DNA of 64,000 nt from Mycolicibacterium frederiksbergense (lineage in GTDB: Bacteria; Actinomycetota; Actinomycetes; Mycobacteriales; Mycobacteriaceae). The stretch lies in assembly GCF_012223425.1 (NCBI RefSeq), contig NZ_CP038799.1:1302001-1366000 (forward strand). Direction: 5' to 3'. This document shows, piece after piece, positions 7,419 to 16,897 of the stretch. Position 1 is the stretch's first letter. Every line of letters starts with the position of its first letter. The position numbers were made by a program, and so were the translations under genes. The notes under the pieces are model-generated. The model made no database searches. It had not been told where the DNA came from and saw only the letters and a program-made list of their open reading frames with translations.

Positions 7419-9769
7419 CAGTCCTTCGCGAACGCCCGTGCCAATTCCCGTTCTCCATCAAGGTAGGGCGCTCCCGAGATGTCGACCACCCCTTTGGCGA
7501 TTGTTCCACCGGTGAACGGGAACGGCGCCCGATAGGAGCTGCACACCGCCTGGCCGGGATTGCTGCCCACCTTGATGCCCGCACCGGCCAGACCGAAGCT
7601 GCCCGGGTGGGCACGCACCCCGCTGCGGGTTCCGACCACGGTGCCGTCCACGTACAGCGACACATCCCCGAGCGGTGTGTGGCTGTTCTCGACGGTCCCG
7701 GTGCGCTCATACCGGACACCGAGGATGTGTCGTCCCGACGGCACCACGTCGGCGGAGGACACCCGCTGCTCGTCCTCACCCATGAAGTTGTAGACGTGAT
7801 GAAGGCGCCCGTCCTGGACGAACAGCACATGCCCGCCGTGACCGGCGCCGTGTTTGTACAGGACTCCTTCGGCACCGGCCGCGTCCACGTCCACCTCGAC
7901 GAACACCGAGAACGACCGGCCCCGGATCTCCGGCGTTGCGCCACTACCGACTTCGGCGTTGTCGGGGTAGTAGGTGTAGCTGGTGCGCTCCCCACTCAGG
8001 TAGGGCCGCCACCGCCCGAGCGTCTCGAAGATGTTGAGGTCGGCCAACGGCAATCCGTTGTACTTGGCCGCCTCGGTGAACCACAGCGCCTTGAGTTCCT
8101 CCAGCTTCTCCGGGTTCTCGGTGGCCAGATCGTGGCATTGACTGCGGTCGGATTCGATGTGGAACAGCTCCCACCGGTCGGCGTCGAAATGACCCCAGCC
8201 CGCCGGCGACGCCGCGTGCACGGTGTTCGCGAACCAGCCGTCATGCCAGATGCCCCGGGTGCCGAGCATCGCGTAGTACTGGGTCTGCTTGTCCGACGCC
8301 ACCTGCGCATCCTTCAGGGTAGCCGCGAAACTTGTTCCATCCAGCGGCTTCTGGGAGATGCCACGGACCTCGTCGGGCGGGGTGATGCCGAGCAGGTCAT
8401 ACACCGTCGGGGTGATGTCGGCGACGTTGACGTAGTGGTCCCGGACCTCGCCGTGCGCGTCGATCCCGCCGGGCCAGGAGATGATCGCGCTGTCGGCGAT
8501 ACCGCCCTCGTGCGAGGCGTAGCGCTTGAACAGCTTGTACGGCGTGTTGAACGCCATGGCCCACCCGATCGGGTAGTGGTTGAAGGTCTGCGGCGAGCCG
8601 AGTTCGTCGAAGAAGCGCATGCTGTCTTCCACGGTGTCGATGTAGCCGTTGAAGAACTTGCTCTCGTTGACCGACCCGTTGGGCCCGCCTTCGCCACTGG
8701 CGCCGTTGTCGGAGATGACCACGATGACGGTGTTGTCCAGCTGCCCCGACTCCTCCAGATAGTCGAGGATGCGCCCGATCTGGGCGTCGGTGTAGGACAG
8801 GAACCCGGCGAACACCTCGGCCATCCGGGTGAACAGCTTCTTCTCCTCGTCATCGAGGGTGTCCCACGGGCGGACCGTGTCCTGGGCCGGCCAGGGCTCG
8901 CCACCCGGGCCCGTGACGCCCAGATACGGGTTGACCGGCGAGAGCTCGGTATCGGCCGGCACGATGCCGAGGCGTTTCTGGTTTTCCAGCACGATCTCCC
9001 GGTACCGCTCGTAGCCCATGTCGAAGGTGCCCGCGTACCTGTCGGCCCACTCCTTGAACACATGGTGGGGCGCATGCCCGGCGCCCGGGCACAGGTAGGA
9101 GAACCACGGCTTGTCCGGTGCGATCACCTTCGAGTCCTTGATGAACTCGATTGTCTTGTCCGCCAGATCCTTCGACAGGTGGTAGCCATCCTCCGGGGTG
9201 GCCGGCGGCGCCACCGGATGGTTGTCGTACACCAGGTCCGGGTACCACTGGTCGGTCTCCCCGCCCAGGAAACCGTAGAACCGTTCGAAGCCGCGGCCCA
9301 GCGGCCAGTGCCGTTTGGTGGCCGCCAGGCTGGACTCCTCCAGCGGCGTCAAGTGCCATTTGCCGATGCAGTAGGTGTTGTAACCGTGTTCGGCCAGCAC
9401 CTCGGGCAGCAGCGCGGTGTCGTAGGGAATCCGCCCGTTGCTGTTCGGGAATCCGTCGGTGAACTCTTCGATGGTCGCCATCCCGACGGTGGTGGGGTTG
9501 CGGCCGGTGAGCAGCGCGGCCCGGGTCGGTGAGCACAGCGCGGTGGTGTGGAACTGCGAGAGCCGCACGCCCTTTTCCGCGATGCGGCTCATGGCCGGCA
9601 TTTCGACGAGCCCGCCGAAGCAGTCCCAGGTGGCGATGCCGATATCGTCCCAGACCAGATACAGCACATTGGGCGCATCGGCAGGCGCCCCCGGGGCGGC
9701 ATAGGGCCCCCAGTCCGGTTCGGAATCACGGATGTCGAGCGCGATCTTGCCCTGGAACTCTGCGGTCAT
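7418..9769 (-). CDS. atsA: Arylsulfatase, formylglycine type
   Basis: 783 aa, close in length to M. tuberculosis AtsA (about 787). It hydrolyses sulfate esters. Residues about 33-42 give the metal-binding strand with Asp41/Asp42, and CSPTRAALLTGR at 79-90 is the sulfatase signature whose Cys79 must be oxidised to formylglycine. HTTALCSP, GKWHL (about 140) and DNGASGEGG (about 370) are further active-site segments. A C-terminal region of about 180 residues forms an extra beta-rich domain. No signal peptide is evident. The ATG at 9769 follows GGGAGGTC; the upstream extension to 9802 is not needed. In M. tuberculosis atsA directly follows rpsQ and is followed by the formylglycine-generating enzyme; here neither neighbour is adjacent. 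Confidence 0.93.
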   Translation of the reverse strand: MTAEFQGKIALDIRDSEPDWGPYAAPGAPADAPNVLYLVWDDIGIATWDCFGGLVEMPAMSRIAEKGVRLSQFHTTALCSPTRAALLTGRNPTTVGMATIEEFTDGFPNSNGRIPYDTALLPEVLAEHGYNTYCIGKWHLTPLEESSLAATKRHWPLGRGFERFYGFLGGETDQWYPDLVYDNHPVAPPATPEDGYHLSKDLADKTIEFIKDSKVIAPDKPWFSYLCPGAGHAPHHVFKEWADRYAGTFDMGYERYREIVLENQKRLGIVPADTELSPVNPYLGVTGPGGEPWPAQDTVRPWDTLDDEEKKLFTRMAEVFAGFLSYTDAQIGRILDYLEESGQLDNTVIVVISDNGASGEGGPNGSVNESKFFNGYIDTVEDSMRFFDELGSPQTFNHYPIGWAMAFNTPYKLFKRYASHEGGIADSAIISWPGGIDAHGEVRDHYVNVADITPTVYDLLGITPPDEVRGISQKPLDGTSFAATLKDAQVASDKQTQYYAMLGTRGIWHDGWFANTVHAASPAGWGHFDADRWELFHIESDRSQCHDLATENPEKLEELKALWFTEAAKYNGLPLADLNIFETLGRWRPYLSGERTSYTYYPDNAEVGSGATPEIRGRSFSVFVEVDVDAAGAEGVLYKHGAGHGGHVLFVQDGRLHHVYNFMGEDEQRVSSADVVPSGRHILGVRYERTGTVENSHTPLGDVSLYVDGTVVGTRSGVRAHPGSFGLAGAGIKVGSNPGQAVCSSYRAPFPFTGGTIAKGVVDISGAPYLDGERELARAFAKD

Positions 9770-9863
9770 CGGACCTCCCGGTTTGACGGACGCCCGGACC
9801 ATACACCCGCTGGGTGACGGGCACCGGGCAAATTGACGCCGACATCAATGCCTGCCGCGCCGG

Positions 9864-11549
9864 CTAACCGGAGTCGCTGGGTTCGGCGATCCGGTACAGG
9901 CGCCAATCCGGTTGGCCGTCACCGTCATTGGGAATCTCCAACTCCAGCGAGGCGATTTCGGCGCCCGTGTCGTACAGCGTCGGATACCGCAGGTTGAGCG
10001 CATCCGAGCTGCCTCGGCCCGTGGGCGGCACCGACAGCAGGTAGCGGATGCCGTTGCCTGCGGGATCGTTGAGCAACTCGGTGAAGTCCGGATCGGACGG
10101 GATCACGAAGACCCTGGGCCGTGGTGAGGCGGCGATGATGCCGAACCCGTACACGGTGTCGGTGATGACCGAACTGTCCGGCAGGTCCAGGGTTTCCAGA
10201 TAATCGGCAATCCTGCGCTCGGTGCCGAAGGTCCGCGCGATCCGCTGTTCGGTGGCGGCGCGCTCGGTGACATCGTCGGGGTCCGGGGCCAGCACCGCGG
10301 CAAGGCCGTATTCCTGCGGGGCATAGTCGGGCAACGACATACCCAGCACGGTGACCGGAATCCCGATCGCAAGTGTCGAGGCGACCGCCATATAGGGGGC
10401 CGCCGAACGGCGTTGCCGCGCCGGTTCGGTGACTGCGGGCGCGAACTTGCCACGACGTTTGGGGCGGGCGAAGACACCGTCGGGCACCCCCAGCAGCGCC
10501 AGTGTGGCCGCCATCGGAATCGCGATGATGAAGAACCGCAGGAACGGAAAGGTCGACCCCTGCGCGTAACTGAGCGCCTGGAAAGCCAGCACCGCACCGA
10601 ACATCGCCAGCGGGACCACCAGCATCTGCCAGTTCGGCCGGCCCCAGCGCTGCATCAGCGCCCACAGCGTCAACGGAAGCAGTGTCGGCGCGAGAAACAT
10701 GATGCACGCCGCGGCGAAGCTGACCGCCTCGACGGTGTTCGGTGCCGTCATCCCCGACTGCTCCAGGATCGCGGCATTCCCGTACTGGGATGTGAACTGC
10801 GCAAACGCTTCCCCGGTGATCAACCATCCCGCGGCCGCCCAGCCCAGGAAGGCCGCGATCCCCGGCCCGCTCACGATCAGCATGTCCATCACCGCCCGGT
10901 GCACTCTGGGCGCCGGCCTGGCCCGCAGGTAGGTGGTGATGCCGACGACCAAACCGGCCGCTCCGACCGTCGCCAGGGCGTCATAGCGGGTCAGGTACGC
11001 CAGCCCCATGGCCACGCCACCGGCGGCGACCAGGTGATGCACGTCATCGTCGACCATCCACATGATGAGCCGGCGCACCGCCCAGGTCATGAAGAAGATG
11101 AACGGGGCCTCGCTCATACCGTTGGAGCCGTAGAAGACGATCATCGGGTTCAGCGCGAACAGTGCGGTGATCGTCAGCGAATAGCTGCGGGGCAGCCCAC
11201 GATCGGCGCCCATGCTGAAGATCTGCACGGCCGCACCGGACATGAACAGCGCCGACATCAGCGTGCCCGAGAACGCACGGGCGGTGATCTCGGGAAAAAG
11301 CGGGCTCAGCCAGACCGCCGGGATCTGCACCATCGCCGCAACCGGTGTGAAGATGAACCCGAGGGCGGCGAGATGCGGATCGCGGCTGAACAGCACCGAC
11401 CGGGTGGACGACACCCGAGACAGGGTGTCGCCCATGATGAACCCGTTCTGGATCTGCAGCCAGTAGCCGACGGCGATGTACACCACCAGGCCCAGGAAGA
11501 AGATCGAGAACTTGAGCCTGCGGTCGGACCCGCCCAGCGCCACCGTCAT
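9864..11549 (-). CDS. GT-C-like membrane glycosyltransferase of the glycan locus
   Basis: 561 aa: about ten hydrophobic helices over residues 15-400, then an extracytoplasmic-type soluble domain to the C-terminus. The architecture (acidic residue in the first loop, MGDTLSR near 40; SNGMSEAPFIF near 130; LTRYDAL near 170) resembles PMT/GT39-like enzymes that use polyprenyl-linked sugars on the outer membrane face. Its ATG overlaps the stop of the GT2 synthase gene by four bases (ATGA), making it the last gene of a coupled four-gene operon. It probably decorates or extends the polymer made by the GT2 enzyme; donor and acceptor are unknown. Confidence 0.7.
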   Translation of the reverse strand: MTVALGGSDRRLKFSIFFLGLVVYIAVGYWLQIQNGFIMGDTLSRVSSTRSVLFSRDPHLAALGFIFTPVAAMVQIPAVWLSPLFPEITARAFSGTLMSALFMSGAAVQIFSMGADRGLPRSYSLTITALFALNPMIVFYGSNGMSEAPFIFFMTWAVRRLIMWMVDDDVHHLVAAGGVAMGLAYLTRYDALATVGAAGLVVGITTYLRARPAPRVHRAVMDMLIVSGPGIAAFLGWAAAGWLITGEAFAQFTSQYGNAAILEQSGMTAPNTVEAVSFAAACIMFLAPTLLPLTLWALMQRWGRPNWQMLVVPLAMFGAVLAFQALSYAQGSTFPFLRFFIIAIPMAATLALLGVPDGVFARPKRRGKFAPAVTEPARQRRSAAPYMAVASTLAIGIPVTVLGMSLPDYAPQEYGLAAVLAPDPDDVTERAATEQRIARTFGTERRIADYLETLDLPDSSVITDTVYGFGIIAASPRPRVFVIPSDPDFTELLNDPAGNGIRYLLSVPPTGRGSSDALNLRYPTLYDTGAEIASLELEIPNDGDGQPDWRLYRIAEPSDSG

Positions 11550-13036
11550 GGCTGGCCGGTCGACTGGTGCACGGTGCTGTCATCGGGCCGCTCGGCCAGT
11601 CCGTGAAACGTCTTCTCCCAGAACGATGGCTGGCGGATCATCTGGTAGCAGCCCTTGGCCGCGGCGACACTCATCATCAGCCAGAACAGCGCGACCGTCA
11701 GCCCGGCCACCAGCAGGTCGGACCTGTCGTCCTCGCGCAGCGCGATCATGTTCATGTACATCACCGTGAAGTTGCCGATGATCATGGCGACCAGAGCGGG
11801 AAAATAGATGTAGTCCGGGAACACCTCGCCCACCACCGCGGGCTGGCCCAGAAACCACAGCAACGTGATGAACCAGAACAACAGGTTGAGTACGGCGATG
11901 ATCGGCGTACCCGCCAGCACCAGGGTGAACCGGATGAAGCTGCGCAGACCGAGAGTGCGGTACAACTTCACCGGCCGCCGGATGTGGACGAGCCAGGTCT
12001 GCAGATAGCCCTTGTACCAACGGGAGCGCTGACGGATCCAGTTGATCGGGTCGCTGTTGGCCTCTTCCAGCGTGTAGGAGTCGATGACGGCCGTGTGGTA
12101 GCCGCTGGCGGCGATCCGCAATCCGAGATCGGCATCCTCGGTGACGTTGAACGGATCCCATCCGCCGATCCCCTGCAGCATGTCCCGGCGCAGATGGTTC
12201 GAGGTGCCGCCCAACGGGATCGGTGAGGTGCTGACCATCATCCCGGGCAGCAGGAAACCGAACCAGAGTCCGTACTCCGCGGTGAACCACGCGGTCAGCA
12301 GGTTCTGATGCCCGTTGTGGTAGACGAGTTTGGCCTGCACACATGCCACGTCGTCGGGGAGGTCCCGGAACGCGGCCACCACCCGGCGCAGCTGCAGCGG
12401 TTCGGGCAGATCCTCGGCATCGAAGATGGTGACGATCTCCCCGGTGGCAAAGTGCAGACCGTAGTTGCACGCCTTGGGTTTCGTCCGCGGCTCGGCCGGC
12501 GGCACCAGCAGGATGGTGATCACGTCGGATTCGCCGCAGGCCCTCGCCGCGTCGATGGTGCCCTGATCGTCGGCTTCCAGCAGCAGCAGCACCTGCAGCC
12601 GCTCCCGGGGGTACTCCAGGGAATCCATCGCGCCGATGAGGTCGGCCACCACTTCGGGCTCGTTGTAGGCCGGAACGAGGATCGTGTACGCCGGCAGCTC
12701 GTCATCCGGGATGGACCTGGCCACCTCGTCGGGGATGACGATGGGCCGCGAGGCGAGTCCGCGACGGAAGATCAGGACCCGGTCTCCCAGGGTCAGCAGG
12801 TATGCCAGGGTGCACAATCCGATGAGCGCTATAGCCGTCACCATCGGCTGCCAGACCGCGACGGCGATCACGATGGCCAGCAGACTCAGCAGCACCGGTT
12901 TCTGCCAACCCAGCAGCGGTTTGGAGGCCGACCTTCTGGGATCGTCGTCACGCAGCCCGTTGATGGCCCGGTCCAGCGCGTACTCCTGCTGCGCGGCCGT
13001 CACGGTGTGGGCGTCGAAGATCTCTCGTGTGCTCAC
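11546..13036 (-). CDS. Cellulose-synthase-like GT2 glycosyltransferase, no PilZ domain
   Basis: 496 aa. Two N-terminal helices (about 45-90) precede a GT2 catalytic domain (about 125-375), and three or four helices follow to the C-terminus. The processive-synthase motifs are present: first Asp in LLEADDQG, DAED as the DxD, TEDADLG as the TED/acceptor Asp, and QRSRW as QxxRW. BcsA normally continues into a c-di-GMP-binding PilZ domain, but this protein ends right after the last helices, so it should not be controlled that way. The GTG start overlaps the stop of the BcsB-like gene in ATGA style. Likely a UDP-sugar-using polymerase and translocase; whether the product is cellulose is unproven. 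Confidence 0.85.
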   Translation of the reverse strand: MSTREIFDAHTVTAAQQEYALDRAINGLRDDDPRRSASKPLLGWQKPVLLSLLAIVIAVAVWQPMVTAIALIGLCTLAYLLTLGDRVLIFRRGLASRPIVIPDEVARSIPDDELPAYTILVPAYNEPEVVADLIGAMDSLEYPRERLQVLLLLEADDQGTIDAARACGESDVITILLVPPAEPRTKPKACNYGLHFATGEIVTIFDAEDLPEPLQLRRVVAAFRDLPDDVACVQAKLVYHNGHQNLLTAWFTAEYGLWFGFLLPGMMVSTSPIPLGGTSNHLRRDMLQGIGGWDPFNVTEDADLGLRIAASGYHTAVIDSYTLEEANSDPINWIRQRSRWYKGYLQTWLVHIRRPVKLYRTLGLRSFIRFTLVLAGTPIIAVLNLLFWFITLLWFLGQPAVVGEVFPDYIYFPALVAMIIGNFTVMYMNMIALREDDRSDLLVAGLTVALFWLMMSVAAAKGCYQMIRQPSFWEKTFHGLAERPDDSTVHQSTGQP

Positions 13037-15030
13037 TGCTGGCCCCGGGACCGCCTGCCGCGCAGAACGATCAGTGCCGCACCGAGCACCGCCAGCGCCA
13101 GGGCTCCCACCCCGAGGGCCAGGTACAGGCGTGTGCGGTCGGCGGAGGCCGCCGTCGGCGCCTCGGCGGCCGGCGTCGTCAGCTGGATGGGTTCGCGTCC
13201 CGGCATGGAGACCACCGCGTTACCGGTGAGCCCCGACCACCGATTGACATCGGAGTCCAGCCAGGTGAGCAACCGGTCCAGTTCGGCGGGTGCATTGCTG
13301 GACGTGGCGACCAGCACCGTCCGGCCCCCGGTGTACACGGTCTGCAGCGAACCGAAGCCGACCTCCGGGTCCAGCGCCAGCGTGCTGGAATTCCCACTGC
13401 CGTCCACACTTTCGACGGTGATGACGCCGTCGGCGTCGACCGTGACGGGCAGCGCGATACGGTCGTCGTTCCAGCCTTCGGGGCTCACCACGATCGCCGG
13501 TTCCGCGGACGCGATGGCGTCCCCCGGGGACACCACCACGGTGTCGAACGGCAGACCGCTCAGCCGCTGCAGACCGGTGACGATACGGACCGCGCGGCGC
13601 AGATTGTCCAGGCCCTCGTCGATACCGACCTCGACGCGCGGCATCAGCGCCTGCGGCAAGGACTGGAAGCCGGCCGGGGCGGGCGGCCCGGCCAGTGTGG
13701 TCTCGACCGCGGACTCACCGTCGATGGTCAGGGTGATCGGCTGGAACTCCCCGCATCGACCGGTGTTCCCCGCGACGTCGACCGCGATATCGAGGTTGGT
13801 GTAGCGCTCCAGCACCCGTTCGGGCACGTCGATCCAGCGGTCGATCAGGCCGCTCGGTTCGGTTGCCCAGCGGGCCAGCATCTCACCCGCCACACTCACC
13901 GTCACCTGCCCGGCGAGGCCCTCCGGCAACGGTGTGTAGGACCCCTGCAGGTGCACCCTGACGTCCTTCACGGGCCGTCCGATCCGGGTCTGGTCGAGCG
14001 GGACGGTGACCCGCGGGTTGACCAGACTGGTGGCGTTCACTCCCGGCTGGCCCAGCTTGCGGATGGTGGTGCGGTCGCTGGGCAGCTGCGGTGCCGTCGC
14101 CAGTGGACCCGCGACAGCGCTCGACGCGACAGCCAGCTTCGACAGGTCGCTGGACAGCAGCCGGGCCTGGTTCTCCAGATCCGCCGGCGATCCGGTCACC
14201 AGCAGAGCCGGTACCGCATTGGGACCCTCCAGCCTGACACCGGGCGCCTCACCTTCGCGGATCACGATCTGACGCTCCAGTGGAACCGGTGGCCGCAGCG
14301 CGCCGTCGGTCGAGATGAGGTCGATCTCGGTGCGCTGCGGGCCGTAGCGCGCGACCGTCGCGGTGGCCAGGCGCACCGCGGCATCGGATTCGGCACGCGA
14401 CGGGTTCGGCGGGACGGCCAGTGTCAGCCGCTGCAGCACCGGAGGCAGGAAGTCGGCGACGGTTGCGGGGGCCAGTTCCTGACCGGTGTACCTGACCTCG
14501 GTTCCCGCCAGCCGCAACGGATTCGACGCGTCGAACACGCAATACCCCTCGGGCAGCGTCAGATAACTGCGCAGCAGCACGGTGACGGCGTTGTCCACGA
14601 TCCGCGCCCCGGCCAGCGGGATCGTGATCGGCGCCTGGTCCGGGGGCAACGGGACCCTCGAGATGATGCGCTCATCCTGACTGACCTCCAGCGTCCCGCC
14701 CAGTGCGTTCACGGGCAGCGCCAGGGTCGCGACGAGTTCGGTGGGCACCAGCCCGGGCTGCACCGGGATCGACAACGTCTGCTGGCCTTCGATGCCGTAC
14801 AGCGAGATCGTGGAATCGATGCCGACCGTCCGCAGACTCAGAGTGGGTGAATTCGCCAGTGACATATCGCCTTCGGGCTCAGCCACGGCGACGCCGGGCA
14901 ACGCGGTCCCGCCGGCGACCACCGCGGCCGCGATCACAGCAAGTACGCGTGATGTCACTCCAGCGAGAGTACGTCGCCGGGTTCGAGCCAGACCTTCGTT
15001 CACCGGAATCGTCATCCTGTCCTGTCTCAT
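13033..15030 (-). CDS. BcsB-like secreted/membrane-anchored glycan export subunit
   Basis: 665 aa with an Arg-rich N-terminus and signal sequence (about 20-50, ending AVAEP). A long beta-rich extracytoplasmic region with alternating jelly-roll-like segments follows. A single C-terminal helix (about 630-655) ends in a positive tail. This is the layout of BcsB, the periplasmic partner that binds the nascent glucan and docks on BcsA through its C-terminal anchor. Gene order directly before the GT2 synthase supports that pairing. It overlaps both neighbours by four bases. A second in-frame ATG lies at 15015. No BcsC, BcsZ or BcsD homologue is present, as expected for a cell without a conventional Gram-negative outer membrane. 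Confidence 0.8.
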   Translation of the reverse strand: MRQDRMTIPVNEGLARTRRRTLAGVTSRVLAVIAAAVVAGGTALPGVAVAEPEGDMSLANSPTLSLRTVGIDSTISLYGIEGQQTLSIPVQPGLVPTELVATLALPVNALGGTLEVSQDERIISRVPLPPDQAPITIPLAGARIVDNAVTVLLRSYLTLPEGYCVFDASNPLRLAGTEVRYTGQELAPATVADFLPPVLQRLTLAVPPNPSRAESDAAVRLATATVARYGPQRTEIDLISTDGALRPPVPLERQIVIREGEAPGVRLEGPNAVPALLVTGSPADLENQARLLSSDLSKLAVASSAVAGPLATAPQLPSDRTTIRKLGQPGVNATSLVNPRVTVPLDQTRIGRPVKDVRVHLQGSYTPLPEGLAGQVTVSVAGEMLARWATEPSGLIDRWIDVPERVLERYTNLDIAVDVAGNTGRCGEFQPITLTIDGESAVETTLAGPPAPAGFQSLPQALMPRVEVGIDEGLDNLRRAVRIVTGLQRLSGLPFDTVVVSPGDAIASAEPAIVVSPEGWNDDRIALPVTVDADGVITVESVDGSGNSSTLALDPEVGFGSLQTVYTGGRTVLVATSSNAPAELDRLLTWLDSDVNRWSGLTGNAVVSMPGREPIQLTTPAAEAPTAASADRTRLYLALGVGALALAVLGAALIVLRGRRSRGQQ

Positions 15031-16535
15031 CGGAACTGCGCCGCCACCAGCGCCCGGCTGAACGTCCGCAACATGTCCTCGTCCTTGAAGACCGGCGTGC
15101 GGTCGTCGAGTACCGCGTTGCCGCGGAACAGCAACGTGATCAAGGTACGGAAGTTGGAGGCCAGGCTGACCGACGGCGCCGGGAAGGGCGCGTTGGGGTC
15201 ATGGTTGTCGACGGCGAAGATCGTCACCCGTTGCGCGAGTGTGTTGTCGCCCCAGGCGAACTGCATCGAGTTCCAGGTGACCAGCAGGCGGTCGTCGACC
15301 ACCGACGTCATTCGGCCGTGAACCCCCATGTCGAGATCGATCTGACGTTGCGGGCTGATGCGGGCGTCGGTCAGGCCGTAGAGCACACGCGAGGGGTAGA
15401 CCCCGAAGGAGAACGGGCGGCGGCTGACGACGCTGTCCACGACGATGGTGCGCGGTCGGGACAGTTTGTCCCAGTCCGGATTTCCCGACGTGGCGAGCAT
15501 GTACTGGCGGACCAGCACGGCGCCGTCACCGTAGAGGCGGTGCACCTGCGGGTACTCACGCTGCTCGGTCACCATCCACCCGATGGGCGCGTCCAGCGGA
15601 CGCCCTTGCGTCAGCCGGTCCGGGCTGGGTCTGCTGATCGGGGCCGTGCTGGTCTGGGTCGGCAGGCTGCACAGCGCGAGCACGACGGTGATCACGAACA
15701 CGAGCGGCAATCCGGCCCAAACCTGTTTGGAGGCAAGTGGTTCGACCTTGCGGTCGAGTATCCGCTTGGGGGCACCCCGACGGGCCTGGAAGAACATGAA
15801 GAGACCGACGACGCTGATCGCCGTCACCGCGGGCACCTGCTGGTAGACCACCATCGGCGCGTCGGGGAAGACCGTGGAGATGGTGATCAGCGCGGCGAAC
15901 CCGACGACCCAGGACCCCAGCGAACCGTAGACCCCGCGCTTGAAGGTCCGGCCCACCGCGGTGCCCGTCCCCACCGCGGCGATCAGCAGCGTGGCGGCAC
16001 CGGCGGCGAACGCGCCGCCGCCCAACAACACCACGGTGAGGTAGTAGGGCAAGGAGAAGGCCATCATCGCCATCGCCCACACCCAGGTGAAGCGGATCAC
16101 CGGCCGAAGCCCGAAGAGCACGATGCAACAGCTCAAGACGAACAACCAGGCGGCGATCACGTCCAGTCGTAGCAGGTGGAAGTACAGCGTGTACCGCTCC
16201 AGCAACTCGACCTGGATCAGGACCGCCAGACCGAAACCCATACCACCGACGATGATGTCGGTCTGCCGGTCGTGGATCGGCAGTTCGGTCCGGTGGCGTC
16301 GCGCGACACCGATCGACACCAGGGTCGCCACCAGCGGAACCGTCCACACATAGCCGCCGATACCACCCTCGCGAGTGGTGTTCGCCAGACTGACAAAGGT
16401 GTCGCCGAAGGCGATTGCCGTCAGCGCGATGATCAGCAACCAGCGGATGCCCAGCCGGTAGAGCGGGTGGACGCCGTAGTACCGCTCAAGGATCGGCGTC
16501 CGCGCCGGCGGGTCTGCGGTTGTTGCGGTGGCCAT
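15027..16535 (-). CDS. Polytopic membrane protein with C-terminal extracytoplasmic domain, glycan locus
   Basis: 502 aa, first gene of the glycan operon. About nine to ten helices span residues 30-330, followed by a soluble domain of about 170 residues (from GWMVTEQREYPQ) rich in beta-strand-like segments. The arrangement recalls exosortase/EpsI-type proteins found in exopolysaccharide loci, but the canonical exosortase Cys/Arg/His motifs cannot be identified, so this is only an analogy. The ATG at 16535 is chosen because upstream codons to 16637 are non-hydrophobic and Arg/Ala-rich. Stop overlaps the BcsB-like ATG by four bases. Role in polymer modification or export is inferred from context. 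Confidence 0.6.
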   Translation of the reverse strand: MATATTADPPARTPILERYYGVHPLYRLGIRWLLIIALTAIAFGDTFVSLANTTREGGIGGYVWTVPLVATLVSIGVARRHRTELPIHDRQTDIIVGGMGFGLAVLIQVELLERYTLYFHLLRLDVIAAWLFVLSCCIVLFGLRPVIRFTWVWAMAMMAFSLPYYLTVVLLGGGAFAAGAATLLIAAVGTGTAVGRTFKRGVYGSLGSWVVGFAALITISTVFPDAPMVVYQQVPAVTAISVVGLFMFFQARRGAPKRILDRKVEPLASKQVWAGLPLVFVITVVLALCSLPTQTSTAPISRPSPDRLTQGRPLDAPIGWMVTEQREYPQVHRLYGDGAVLVRQYMLATSGNPDWDKLSRPRTIVVDSVVSRRPFSFGVYPSRVLYGLTDARISPQRQIDLDMGVHGRMTSVVDDRLLVTWNSMQFAWGDNTLAQRVTIFAVDNHDPNAPFPAPSVSLASNFRTLITLLFRGNAVLDDRTPVFKDEDMLRTFSRALVAAQFR

Positions 16536-16897
16536 CTGCGGGGTCACACAGACGGCGGCAGCGGCACGCGTGCCGACGGACGAGGACGGCGGCCGAATCG
16601 TGCACGAACCTGCCGGTCTCGCACCACAATTCCCCACTCCATCTGCGCGATGCTAGGTCACCCGAGGAGCAAGCACGTGCGTAATCCTTGAACTGGCAAC
16701 GAATGGTCGATGTCGCCGGATTTCAGCAAATATCGCCACCGGCACCCCATGAGGGTCTTGGCCTGAGATGCGTGCCGCAGACCCAGCGCTGGCTAATCAA
16801 GGGAGCCGACACGCCCGAATCGGCCACCCAACGCACAGACCCCCGGCCCGCGCAAGCGGTACCGGGGGTCTTTCGAAGCTGTTCCCGAAGGAGTGCT
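16536..16897. other. Intergenic region between rpsQ and the glycan operon
   Basis: No gene is seen in these 362 bp. They must carry the promoter of the minus-strand glycan operon and the 3' end of the S10 transcript. The only clear structure is the hairpin at 16837-16871. In M. tuberculosis atsA follows rpsQ directly, so this is the junction where the extra locus has been placed or retained. Confidence 0.6.
16837..16871 (-). terminator. Hairpin downstream of rpsQ
   Basis: A 10-bp perfect stem (AGACCCCCGG at 16837-16846 with CCGGGGGTCT at 16862-16871) and a 15-nt loop lie 26 bp beyond the rpsQ stop. There is no strong U-tract on the S10-reading strand, which is common for mycobacterial terminators. 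It is the likely end of the S10 transcript. Confidence 0.55.

Noticed and set aside
7607..9532. A long open frame of 641 codons on the plus strand opposite atsA
   Set aside because: It lies entirely antisense to a well-conserved sulfatase, has no domain signature, and its Arg/Gly/Val-rich composition is typical of antisense frames in high-GC DNA.
15027..16535. Assignment of the polytopic protein as an exosortase
   Set aside because: The overall layout is suggestive, but the Cys/Arg/His catalytic motifs cannot be identified, so it is kept as an uncharacterised membrane protein.
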